Assembly: GCF_014652135.1 (NCBI RefSeq)
Contig: NZ_BMYF01000025.1
Span: 16,537-80,536, forward strand
DNA from: Mongoliitalea lutea
GTDB lineage: Bacteria > Bacteroidota > Bacteroidia > Cytophagales > Cyclobacteriaceae
Reading direction: 5' to 3'
Length of the DNA stretch: 64,000 nucleotides
In this document: positions 1 to 7,388 of the stretch, in pieces
Numbering within the stretch: position 1 is the first letter of the stretch
How the letters are laid out: every line of letters starts with the position of its first letter
Program-made: the position numbers and the translations under genes
The notes under the pieces: model-generated
Told to the model about the DNA's origin: nothing
The model's input: the letters and a program-made list of their open reading frames with translations, nothing else
The model's database searches: none

Positions 1-230
1 GACCATTATTGGAAAAAGAGGTTCCTGGTATAGAAGAGGCTATCCGCTCCTATGGTCAACAAAGAACCCCCTACTCCATGCTTTCACGCTCAGTTGCTGG
101 ATTGATCGGAAACACCCTAGTGCTTGCACTTCCTGGTTCTACCAAAGGCGCAGAAGAATGCATGGATGCCATTTTCCCGGCTGTTCTTCATGTGTTTAAG
201 GTAATGGAGGGGTCTAAGTTTAGGCATTAA
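1..230 (+). CDS. moaB: Molybdenum cofactor protein, MoaB-type C-terminus (partial; probably MoaC-MoaB fusion)
   Basis: The 5' end is outside the window; the frame is open from the first bases. The visible residues carry the end of a MoaB/MogA molybdopterin-binding fold: [10 protein letters not shown], then [17 protein letters not shown] and [12 protein letters not shown], the stretch that in this family packs around the pterin and precedes the final helix. MoaB/MogA proteins adenylylate molybdopterin before molybdate insertion. In many Bacteroidota this domain is the C-terminal half of a MoaC-MoaB fusion, and the ending here ([13 protein letters not shown]) resembles that form, but the MoaC half cannot be seen. 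It heads the Moco genes that follow at 3.9-9.2 kb. Confidence 0.85.
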   Translation, partial: PLLEKEVPGIEEAIRSYGQQRTPYSMLSRSVAGLIGNTLVLALPGSTKGAEECMDAIFPAVLHVFKVMEGSKFRH

Positions 231-285
231 GGAAGTAAAAATAATACAAAGGGAAGCCTCCAATAGATTTGAATTATAGATCCAT

Positions 286-319
286 AAAAAACCAAACCAT
301 CAATAGGGTTTGGTTTTTT
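286..319. terminator. Bidirectional intrinsic terminator
   Basis: A-run plus ACCAAACC (286-298) pairs perfectly with GGTTTGGT plus T-run (307-319) around an 8-nt loop. It lies between the moaB-type gene (+) and the leftward gene ending at 355, so it can serve both. Confidence 0.85.
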
Positions 320-354
320 ATGAATGAAACCCAAAGGATTTATTCGCTTTTGGA

Positions 355-2142
355 TTAAGCTATCGCAGGAACCAAGCCCTTCACCTCATCCTCCAAGGCT
401 TGCAATTGTGCCTTAAAGCTGTTCATCACTTCTTCCGTGTCCATACTCCATTGGTTTGCTAGCTTTTTATAGTAATTCATTCCATCAAGCAAATTCCCTT
501 TAAACTTTTCCAAATAGCTCGTGTATTTGGCAGTTTGTTCAGGCAAGGTTTTTTCCATCTCTTTTTGAAGATGCTGCACATAGAGCTGCAATTCTTTGAT
601 AAATACATGTGGACGCTCAGGGTCAAGTGGCAATTGCAACTTTCCGTAGATATGACCAACCATTTCTTTCAAGCTATAGATACCTTTAAAATAAGCCAAA
701 TTAGGGCCTGGGCAAATAGTTACCGCCTTCAAATTTCGTGCGGGAACTTCTCCTGCATGTAAGATGGCTGGGGCACTCAATCCCTCACATAAACAGTCCT
801 TTTCCAGTACTTCCGTCACTTCCTGTTGGGAAACTTCTCCTGCATTGAATTGCTTCAATTTTAGGTTTTGGTATTCTCGGGAAGCTGTACAAATTGGTTT
901 ATCTGAATACTCTGTACTAAATGCCAAAAACTTCTTGTAACATGGGCTTCCTGGCCTGTTTTTTTCGATCCTTGCTTTCCGCTGATCTTCCCCAGTGCTC
1001 GTTCTCAAGTTATTGAAAGGCACTCCTAGAGGTGAAGCATGACTTAAGTAGAAGTCTGATTTTTTAGCTTCAATGATTCGTTGGAGGGTTTCATCATCCA
1101 CACTCGTCGCTTCCGGCACTAAGAGGAAAGGGCTTCCCCAACCGGTTCCATCCAAGGCATAATGGTTCAATAAAAACTCATTCTCTTCGGCATTCCCCAA
1201 ACCTCCTTGGTAGGTAATTTTGGGAAGGGTATCATCTTTAATCAAGAAACGACCTTTGCTTAAAAGCGCTTGGTTGCATCCTTCTCGAAGTAAATCAGCC
1301 AATGACTGCTTATTGGCTTTAAACTCTTCCAAAATCGGTCCTGCCAAAATTCCATCCGTAGCAAATGCATGCCCTCCACAATTTAAACCAGATTCAATTC
1401 TGAACTCGTTGACCCATATCCCTTTTTTGGCTAAAAATCTTCCCTGAATCATAGCCGAGCGATAATCCGAAACTTTCAAAATCACTCCTTTGGCAATGTT
1501 TCCTGCTTTATCTGGAAAAAAATCCTCAAATTCTTCCAAATAACTGTAAAGCGCAGGATTCAAGCCAGCGGAAAACACCACATTTCCTCTGACCTTACTT
1601 TTAGCAAAACCTCTTAAAGCCGCCAATGCATCAGAGTATTCACGAGGAAGAACCTCACCTGTCTTGGTTCGGTTAATCTTATCCACCTTCGTCATGATAT
1701 TGACATCGATGTTTCCAGCTTGGATGAATGTTCTCAATTGCTTTTGAAGATCCAATTGTTCCTCTCCATTTGCTTCCAGCATTTGTCGGTACATGACCGC
1801 ATAGGCATGATTACTCGGCAAGAGTTCAAAAAAATCATGAATAGTCGACGATGATTCAAAATCTTCTGCTCTCAATTGCTCCACTTGTTGATCCACCAAA
1901 TCTTGCAGAAGGTCCAAATAGGCAGTTACGCGTTTGGCTCGATGATCTTCATCTTTTTCCAAAATAGGAATGTAAGGAACTGCATATTTTCGGGAATAAA
2001 TCCGTCGCATTTCCTCCAGTAGATGGTCATCTACGATTGACACGACAGAGGTGATTCCAAATTTGGCTACTTTCAAAGGAGAGTCAATGGTAAATCCCAA
2101 TCCCATTACAGGGATATGAAACTGATGCAAAGCGTTATTCAT
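355..2142 (-). CDS. Conserved hypothetical protein, possible FMN-type TIM barrel
   Basis: 595 residues with no signal peptide or membrane segment. The N-terminus (FHIPVMGLGFTIDSPLKVA) reads like the first strand of a TIM barrel. Residues 250-265 contain ESGLNCGGHAFATDG, which resembles the EAGGH loop of nitronate monooxygenases, and residues 331-346 (DGTGWGSPFLLVPEAT) look like a late barrel strand with a phosphate-binding glycine loop. Four cysteines (401, 418, 450, 452) cluster in the C-terminal third and could hold a metal or Fe-S cluster. The substrate is unknown; the flavin-oxidoreductase idea rests only on motif resemblance. It is divergent from the small membrane gene at 2382 and shares a terminator with the Moco gene on its other side. 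Confidence 0.7.
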   Translation of the reverse strand: MNNALHQFHIPVMGLGFTIDSPLKVAKFGITSVVSIVDDHLLEEMRRIYSRKYAVPYIPILEKDEDHRAKRVTAYLDLLQDLVDQQVEQLRAEDFESSSTIHDFFELLPSNHAYAVMYRQMLEANGEEQLDLQKQLRTFIQAGNIDVNIMTKVDKINRTKTGEVLPREYSDALAALRGFAKSKVRGNVVFSAGLNPALYSYLEEFEDFFPDKAGNIAKGVILKVSDYRSAMIQGRFLAKKGIWVNEFRIESGLNCGGHAFATDGILAGPILEEFKANKQSLADLLREGCNQALLSKGRFLIKDDTLPKITYQGGLGNAEENEFLLNHYALDGTGWGSPFLLVPEATSVDDETLQRIIEAKKSDFYLSHASPLGVPFNNLRTSTGEDQRKARIEKNRPGSPCYKKFLAFSTEYSDKPICTASREYQNLKLKQFNAGEVSQQEVTEVLEKDCLCEGLSAPAILHAGEVPARNLKAVTICPGPNLAYFKGIYSLKEMVGHIYGKLQLPLDPERPHVFIKELQLYVQHLQKEMEKTLPEQTAKYTSYLEKFKGNLLDGMNYYKKLANQWSMDTEEVMNSFKAQLQALEDEVKGLVPAIA

Positions 2143-2381
2143 GGCACTAATTGATTGTATGGAATAAAAACACAGCTACAAAGGAGAGACATATCTCCGA
2201 GATAAAAGATGATATTCATCAGGCTTTTGAAAAAGTTTGGATTTTTACACAAACGGACAGCTACTCTGTAAGATCGTCCGAAATCGTGCATGCTCAAAGT
2301 CAAAACTCCCTTTATTTGCTCTCTGCAATTATTTAGTAGCCATGGCATTGAATTTGGACTAGTATTTAAAAAACTCAGACA

Positions 2382-2567
2382 ATGCTCACGTTCCTCCTGT
2401 GGTTAATCCTCTGCATCCTCTGTTGGCCAGTCGCCCTGCTGGCATTGATTCTTTATCCCTTGGTTTGGCTACTGTTGCTCCCCTTCCGCTTATTGGGATT
2501 TGCTGTCAATCTTTCCTTGAATCTTATTCAGAATTTGGTAATGTTGCCATTTCGATTGATTCGGTGA
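2382..2567 (+). CDS. Small hydrophobic membrane protein
   Basis: 61 residues made almost wholly of Leu, Trp, Pro and Phe: two hydrophobic stretches (about 3-35 and 38-55) separated by PFRLLG, with a basic end (PFRLIR). Short proteins of this look recur in Bacteroidota with no known role. I prefer this frame over the overlapping frame beginning at 2399, because only this one gives membrane-like segments and a normal ATG. It probably has its own promoter in the divergent gap 2143-2381. Confidence 0.6.
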   Translation: MLTFLLWLILCILCWPVALLALILYPLVWLLLLPFRLLGFAVNLSLNLIQNLVMLPFRLIR

Positions 2568-2656
2568 TTTTTTTTACCAATCCAATTTGAAAGCATTTGA
2601 CATGAGAAGTTACTCTTCTCTATTAATCCCAAAAAGAACGAAAGCAGTTTTAATTA

Positions 2657-3274
2657 TCAATTCACAGCCATAAAAATCTGCTGAAACAAAGCCTCCACTT
2701 CCTTCCGGACCACACGGGCATCGAGTTGATTGTTTTGAAAATGCTTAGACTTGACTTCAATACTAGCTAAAGGAATGGCGCCATCAGTTTGATACAAGGT
2801 ATATTTTGTCCATGTAAGATGCTCTGGATCTGGAATCAGTCCTGGTGAACCTGCAAACGGAGCTCCCATCGCCTCATTGTACTGAAGCTGGGATCCGAGT
2901 CCGGAAAAACGTGCAGGCTTTCTGTTGACAACTTGCATCTCCAAATAATAGCTAACGCCCAAGTTATCATTCAACCGTTGGATATTTCTCTTCAAAGAAA
3001 AATCATTGATCAAAGCTGCCTTTAACTCAAAATCATGTTCGTCAATATCCAAAATATCCTGAAATCCCCGCATACGTACGGCTGCTATCATGGATTCACG
3101 CACTGCTTTAAAATCCGATTGCGAAAGATTTTGAGGAAAGCTTAGCATAATTGACTCTTGAATCCTGAGATCAATGAATGGTTGAACATCCACCTTATTC
3201 AAGGCTAAGATTTGCCCCCGGGGAGTGCATGCAACTAAATTTACTATAAATAAAAATCCAACGATATACCGCAT
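2657..3274 (-). CDS. Putative lipoprotein of unknown function
   Basis: Starting at the internal ATG (MRYIVGFLF), the protein has a clear lipoprotein signal: a hydrophobic core followed by LVAC, predicting lipidation and export. An upstream in-frame ATG at 3298 would add eight polar residues in front of the signal and is less likely. The mature part (about 190 residues) is mixed alpha/beta, with a repeated theme of hydrophobic strands and a C-terminal helix (VVRKEVEALFQQIF), and recalls small envelope-associated lipoproteins that carry a substrate-binding-like fold. I do not recognise the family. It diverges from the CHY zinc-finger gene. Confidence 0.65.
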   Translation of the reverse strand: MRYIVGFLFIVNLVACTPRGQILALNKVDVQPFIDLRIQESIMLSFPQNLSQSDFKAVRESMIAAVRMRGFQDILDIDEHDFELKAALINDFSLKRNIQRLNDNLGVSYYLEMQVVNRKPARFSGLGSQLQYNEAMGAPFAGSPGLIPDPEHLTWTKYTLYQTDGAIPLASIEVKSKHFQNNQLDARVVRKEVEALFQQIFMAVN

Positions 3275-3291
3275 GTACGTGCTCTGATTAG

Positions 3292-3325
3292 TTGACAAAT
3301 TTACGTGAAAAAGCTTTTATCTTTG
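3292..3325 (+). promoter_or_regulatory. Bacteroidota-type promoter for the CHY zinc-finger gene
   Basis: TTG (3292-3294) and TATCTTTG (3318-3325) match the TTG/TAnnTTTG promoter pattern of this phylum with a 23-nt spacer. The predicted start of transcription, near 3332, lies downstream of the GTG at 3305 and upstream of the ATG at 3350, which supports the latter as the real start codon. Confidence 0.5.
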
Positions 3326-3349
3326 TATCTATCCCAAAGAACACCTTGC

Positions 3350-3847
3350 ATGTACCGTACTTCTGTTGTCGCCTTTCTTTTGTTTTTCTTACTTGGAGTA
3401 AACATCAAAAGCCATAGTCAAAATGAAACCAAACCACTCTTCAACATCATAGAAATCGAGGGCATTACTGTTTTTGGCAAATCGATAGACAACCAAACCA
3501 GATGCGTGCATTGGCACTCTGCTTTGGATGTGATTGCTATTAAGTTCAAATGCTGTGACAAGTACTACCCTTGTTTCTCATGCCATGAGGAAGAAGCTGA
3601 CCATAAATATGAGGTATGGCCTAAAGATGCATTTGATCAAAAAGCCATTCTTTGCGGGGTCTGTGGGCATGAATTAACCATTCAGGAATACATGGATTCT
3701 AATAACTCATGCCCAAAGTGTGAAGCCAACTTTAACCCAGGATGTAGCAATCACTACCACCTCTATTTCGATGTTCCGGAAAAAAGAAAAGCAGTGGCCT
3801 ATTTCGGCATAAGACAGTTGGAGAAAATTCAAAAAGAAACACGCTAA
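3350..3847 (+). CDS. CHY zinc-finger protein with an N-terminal signal-like segment
   Basis: About residues 50-150 form a CHY zinc-finger domain: RCVHWHSALD, KCCDKYYPCFSCH, CGVCGHEL, then CPKCEANFNPGCSNHYHLYF supply the full set of Cys/His ligands of the family (PF05495; Hot13 in mitochondria, RCHY1 in eukaryotes). Bacterial members are usually about 110 residues long, cytoplasmic and begin just before the RC motif. Here there is no ATG, GTG or TTG at that point; instead the frame runs upstream through MYRTSVVAFLLFFLLGV to an SHSQ cleavage-like site, a credible signal peptide. The ATG at 3350 is chosen because the promoter-like site ends at 3325; a GTG at 3305 overlaps it. Zinc or redox handling is inferred from the family only. 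Confidence 0.75.
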   Translation: MYRTSVVAFLLFFLLGVNIKSHSQNETKPLFNIIEIEGITVFGKSIDNQTRCVHWHSALDVIAIKFKCCDKYYPCFSCHEEEADHKYEVWPKDAFDQKAILCGVCGHELTIQEYMDSNNSCPKCEANFNPGCSNHYHLYFDVPEKRKAVAYFGIRQLEKIQKETR

Positions 3848-3944
3848 TCCATCAAGTAAACGATTCCACTCATGTAATTTCCTTATCGCTCGGAACATTT
3901 CCTCTACAACTTCGCTTTTCCTTGTATCTCCAATAGCCATCCAC

Positions 3945-4925
3945 ATGCTACTAGATCAATTCAACAGAAAACACGATTACCTCAGAATTTCCCTGACGGA
4001 TAGCTGTAATTTTCGTTGTAGCTATTGCATGCCCGATGAAGACATCCAAAGCATGCCCAATGCTTATTTGATGCAAGTGGATGAAATCGAGTTGATCGCA
4101 CAAAAGTTTGTAGAATTAGGCGTTAAAAAAATACGGCTTACCGGAGGAGAGCCACTAGTCCGTAAAGAATTCCCTTTAATTCTTGAAAAGCTTTCCACAT
4201 TACCCGTCGAACTCACCTTAACGAGCAACGGTGTACTTATCGATCGCTATTTGGAGCAACTCAAAGCAGCTGGAATCAGAAAAGTCAACATCAGTTTGGA
4301 CACCTTACGAGCAGATACATTTTTCCAACTGACCAAACGCGATCAGTTTCAAAAAGTCTGGGATAATATCCTGCTATTGCTGGAGCATAATTTTAGGGTC
4401 AAAGTAAATGTAGTTGCCTTAAATGGCATCATCGAAAAAGAACTGCTCAACTTTGTCCAATTGACCAAAGAGTACCCCCTGCATGTGCGTTTTATCGAAT
4501 TTATGCCCTTCACAGGCAATTATTGGAATAAAGAAAAAGTACTGACAGCTGGCAAAATGCTGGATATGGTGAAAGAAAAATTTGAAGTCACCAAACTCAA
4601 AGACGCACCAAACGACACAGCTAAAGCCTACCAAGTTCCTGGTTTTCTCGGGACCTTCGCTTTTATCACCACCATGAGCGAGCACTTTTGCAGCACCTGC
4701 AACCGCATGCGAATTACGGCTGATGGAAAAATGAAAAATTGTCTTTTTGGGAAAGAAGAAATGGATATCCTGGGAGCGCTAAGAGCAGGAAAAGACATTG
4801 AATCCTTGATTCGCTTATCTGTATGGAATAAGCATGCTGCCCTCGGAGGTCAATTTACTCCCGATTATACCCAAGCAGAAGCAGAGAAGATTGAGAATAG
4901 GAGTATGATTAAGATTGGGGGATAG
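3945..4925 (+). CDS. moaA: GTP 3',8-cyclase MoaA
   Basis: Radical-SAM enzyme that, with MoaC, turns GTP into cyclic pyranopterin monophosphate, the first step of Moco synthesis. Residues C21, C25 and C28 (CNFRCSYC) bind the SAM-coordinating 4Fe-4S cluster; GGEP at 67-70 is the SAM-binding motif. C249, C252 and C266 (FCSTCNRMR ... NCLF) bind the second cluster that holds GTP. The protein ends in GG (IKIGG), the C-terminal tail that family members need for activity. Length 326 is normal. The ATG gives the standard start LLDQFNRKHDYLRISLTDSC. The gene is followed by a repeat array rather than directly by moeA. Confidence 0.97.
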   Translation: MLLDQFNRKHDYLRISLTDSCNFRCSYCMPDEDIQSMPNAYLMQVDEIELIAQKFVELGVKKIRLTGGEPLVRKEFPLILEKLSTLPVELTLTSNGVLIDRYLEQLKAAGIRKVNISLDTLRADTFFQLTKRDQFQKVWDNILLLLEHNFRVKVNVVALNGIIEKELLNFVQLTKEYPLHVRFIEFMPFTGNYWNKEKVLTAGKMLDMVKEKFEVTKLKDAPNDTAKAYQVPGFLGTFAFITTMSEHFCSTCNRMRITADGKMKNCLFGKEEMDILGALRAGKDIESLIRLSVWNKHAALGGQFTPDYTQAEAEKIENRSMIKIGG

Positions 4926-5154
4926 GGATACTAGTGGATATTAATGGATAAAAGGATATTTTGGGATGGAGAGATTCTTGGTGGTAGAGAAAGGGAAATA
5001 AATGGAAATATAGTGGAAATAAGGTTGAAATAGTTTTTGGGGATATTGATTGATATTGGTGGATATAAGGATATTGAGATATTTTGGAATAGAGAGATTC
5101 GTGGTGGTGGAGAGAGGAAATAAATGGAAATATGGTGGAAATAAGGTTGAAATA
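4926..5154 (+). repeat. Tandem pair of a ~110-bp A/T-phased intergenic repeat (forward orientation)
   Basis: Two imperfect direct copies, 4926-5032 and 5041-5154. Each has three blocks in the same order: GATATT words about every 8-10 bp, a middle block resembling GGAATAGAGAGATTCGTGG, and GAAATA words about every 10-11 bp (5117, 5127, 5138, 5149 in copy 2). The plus strand is almost free of C. Related copies lie at 8462-8674 and, inverted, at 9214-9480. It fills the 301-bp gap between moaA and moeA; no gene is credible here. Confidence 0.8.
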
Positions 5155-5226
5155 ATGAATATTGGAAATCGAGGCGTTCGTGGTGGGTAACTTTGCGAAC
5201 GTTGCGAGCACTTCAAATGAATTAAT

Positions 5227-6402
5227 ATGATTACCGTAAAACAGGCGAAAGAAATTCTTCAACAAAATATCCCTTCCAAGAGCGTGGGGAAAGTTTCTTT
5301 GAGAGATGCCGCAGGCTTGGTCTGTGGGGAGGATATTTTTTCGCCCATGGATGTGCCATCCTTTGATAATTCTGCCATGGATGGCTATGCGATTGCTTGG
5401 GAAGCAGGTGTTCAGTCGTGGGAATTGAATGGAGAAGTAGCTGCGGGGGCAAAAGAAACAAGTTCTTTAGAGAAAGGAAAAGCAGTCCGTATTTTCACAG
5501 GCGCACCTATTCCAGAGGGCGCAGACACGGTTATTCAGCAGGAATGGGTAACAGTTTCTGGCAACACGATTTCTCTACAAAATCAATCCCTTGAAAAGGG
5601 TATGCATGTGCGAAAAAAAGGCACTCAAACCCAACTAGGCAGCCTCATACTACCCAAAGGATCCTTGATTACACCCGGCGGAATAGGTTTACTTGCTTCG
5701 GTTGGTTTGGAGGATGTTTCCGTTTTTCTTCCTCCCCGTGTGGTGGTCATCATTACTGGAAATGAAATCAAAGAGGTAGGAGAGACACTGGAACATGGAC
5801 AGATTTACAATGCCAATGAACCGGTGTTGGACGCTTACTTGAAACAGGAAGGCATTAAAGAAATCGACTTTATCAGAGTTGAGGATCATGCAGCATCGGT
5901 TCGTCAAGCTATACAAACAGCCTTATCAAACGCCGATTTAGTACTTTTATCTGGTGGTATCTCTGTGGGTGATTATGATTTTGTGAAAGGTGGATTAGAA
6001 AAAGCAGGTGTGCAAGAGCTCTTTTACAAAATCAAACAAAAACCCGGTAAACCAATCTTTGCAGGCATCAAAGGACAGCAATTAATCTTTGCACTTCCGG
6101 GAAATCCCGCATCGGTTATTACCTGCTTTAACCAATATGTCAAACCAGCGATTCGTCAATGGATGGGTAAAAAAGCCGATTGGGAAAGTAAAAGTTTTCT
6201 ACCCTTAGCAAGTCCTGTCAAGAAAAATCCGAACCTAACATTTTTCCTAAAAGTAAAGATAGCAGACAGTCAAGTTCAGGTTTTACCCGGTCAGGAGTCC
6301 TTCAATCTTATCGCATTTGCTCAGGCCGATGGATTTGCAGAAATCCCGGAAGGTGTGGATTTTTTGGATGCGGGTGAACAAGTGACTCTCTATCTTTGGT
6401 AA
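5227..6402 (+). CDS. moeA: Molybdopterin molybdenumtransferase MoeA
   Basis: Inserts molybdenum into adenylylated molybdopterin to make active Moco. 391 residues, the usual length. PSFDNSAMDGYAI near residue 40 is the N-terminal signature; GAPIPEGADTVIQQE follows; the MogA-like catalytic domain carries VVVIITGNE, LSGGISVGDYD and KPGKPIFAG, with FALPGNPASV as the family signature; the last ~80 residues are the MoeA C-terminal barrel. The start is an ATG right after the repeat array. The stop is followed two bases later by the ATG of the permease gene, so the two are translationally linked. Confidence 0.96.
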   Translation: MITVKQAKEILQQNIPSKSVGKVSLRDAAGLVCGEDIFSPMDVPSFDNSAMDGYAIAWEAGVQSWELNGEVAAGAKETSSLEKGKAVRIFTGAPIPEGADTVIQQEWVTVSGNTISLQNQSLEKGMHVRKKGTQTQLGSLILPKGSLITPGGIGLLASVGLEDVSVFLPPRVVVIITGNEIKEVGETLEHGQIYNANEPVLDAYLKQEGIKEIDFIRVEDHAASVRQAIQTALSNADLVLLSGGISVGDYDFVKGGLEKAGVQELFYKIKQKPGKPIFAGIKGQQLIFALPGNPASVITCFNQYVKPAIRQWMGKKADWESKSFLPLASPVKKNPNLTFFLKVKIADSQVQVLPGQESFNLIAFAQADGFAEIPEGVDFLDAGEQVTLYLW

Positions 6403-6404
6403 AC

Positions 6405-7139
6405 ATGGAAGCATATAGCTGGATTCTTTACATTTTATTGCCAACGGTAGCATTTTTGTATGCCGCAGTGGGACACGGGGGTGCAAGTAGTTACCTGATG
6501 TTTTTGGCCTTATTCAACTTCGCTCCTGAACAGATTCGCCCAACAGCTCTGATGCTTAATATTGTGGTATCATTTATGGCCTTTTGGGCCTTTAGAGGAA
6601 GGGTAAGATTTCCTACTAGATTATTCCTCTCCATCATCTTGTTTTCTGTACCAGCGGCATTTGTTGGTGGAAAAATGTCCATAGACGCTGGCCTGTACAG
6701 GCAAATACTAGGAATGCTGTTATTTTTCCCAATTTTACGCTTTCTGAATATTTTCCCCAAATCAACTGAACCACGGATTGCTGAAAACTGGATTATCGCT
6801 GCCCTCATAGGCTTGGGAATTGGATTTGTATCAGGATTGATTGGTATTGGAGGTGGAATTATTTTATCACCTATCCTACTCTTACTGGGTTGGACGAATA
6901 TGAAAGAGACCGCCGCCGTCAGTGCCTTGTTTATATTCTTTAATTCTATCTCGGGTTTGCTGGGAGTCAATATCTCATCCATCACATTTGACCCTCAATT
7001 ATGGGTTTTGATGCCCTTAACCATTGCCGGCGGAGCATTAGGAGCTTATGTTGGAGCAAATAAATTCAATTATCAAGCCGTGAAGTACACGCTTACTTTA
7101 GTATTGTTTATTGCTGCTGTTAAGTTGATTTGGGGATAA
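6405..7139 (+). CDS. TauE/SafE-family membrane permease
   Basis: Polytopic membrane protein (244 residues, about seven to eight segments) of the TSUP/TauE-SafE family, whose members move sulfite, sulfoacetate or other sulfur or organic anions. AAVGHGGAS in the first segment and GLIGIGGGIILSPILLLLG in the middle are the paired glycine-rich family motifs. The ATG at 6405 begins two bases after the moeA stop. Its position inside a Moco operon, between moeA and moaD, suggests a role tied to sulfur or oxyanion chemistry of a molybdoenzyme or of dithiolene formation, but the transported anion cannot be read from the sequence. Confidence 0.85.
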   Translation: MEAYSWILYILLPTVAFLYAAVGHGGASSYLMFLALFNFAPEQIRPTALMLNIVVSFMAFWAFRGRVRFPTRLFLSIILFSVPAAFVGGKMSIDAGLYRQILGMLLFFPILRFLNIFPKSTEPRIAENWIIAALIGLGIGFVSGLIGIGGGIILSPILLLLGWTNMKETAAVSALFIFFNSISGLLGVNISSITFDPQLWVLMPLTIAGGALGAYVGANKFNYQAVKYTLTLVLFIAAVKLIWG

Positions 7140-7157
7140 AAAATTGTAACTTTAATT

Positions 7158-7385
7158 ATGAAAATATTAGCCTTCGGAAAAATAGCTGAAATCATTGGAA
7201 AGCCACAACTAGAAGTGGATGACTTCCCAACTACCGAAATCTTACTGGGCTATTTACACCAACAATACCCTGCCCTGAAAAACCATAAATTCAGCATCGC
7301 AGTCAATAAAAAACAAGTTAACGGAAATGCTCCTATTGCTTTAGGAGCAGAAGTCGCTTTGCTACCACCGTTTTCCGGAGGATAA
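7158..7385 (+). CDS. moaD: Molybdopterin synthase small subunit MoaD
   Basis: Ubiquitin-like sulfur carrier (75 residues). It opens with MKILAFGKIAEIIG and ends in LLPPFSGG; the terminal Gly-Gly is adenylylated and then thiocarboxylated by a MoeB-type enzyme, and the sulfur is passed to precursor Z by the MoaE-MoaD complex. The gene sits 18 bp after the permease and 3 bp before moeB, whose product is its activating enzyme, so co-expression is expected. Confidence 0.95.
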   Translation: MKILAFGKIAEIIGKPQLEVDDFPTTEILLGYLHQQYPALKNHKFSIAVNKKQVNGNAPIALGAEVALLPPFSGG

Positions 7386-7388
7386 ACC

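Noticed and set aside
2139..2348. Short overlapping frames in the gap 2143-2381 on both strands
   Set aside because: No recognisable composition, mutually overlapping, and they lie in the divergent promoter region.
3305..3349. GTG start for the CHY zinc-finger gene
   Set aside because: It overlaps the promoter-like site ending at 3325; the ATG at 3350 fits better.
4926..5154. CRISPR array
   Set aside because: Only two long imperfect units, no uniform short repeats with unique spacers, and no cas genes nearby.
4909..5265. Minus-strand frames (118 and 91 residues) through the repeat array
   Set aside because: They are created by the phased AATATC/TATTTC words, have a composition unlike any gene here, and overlap the moeA start.
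6491..6985. Long antisense frame (164 residues) within the TauE/SafE gene
   Set aside because: Shadow of the hydrophobic codons of the permease; no independent signal.
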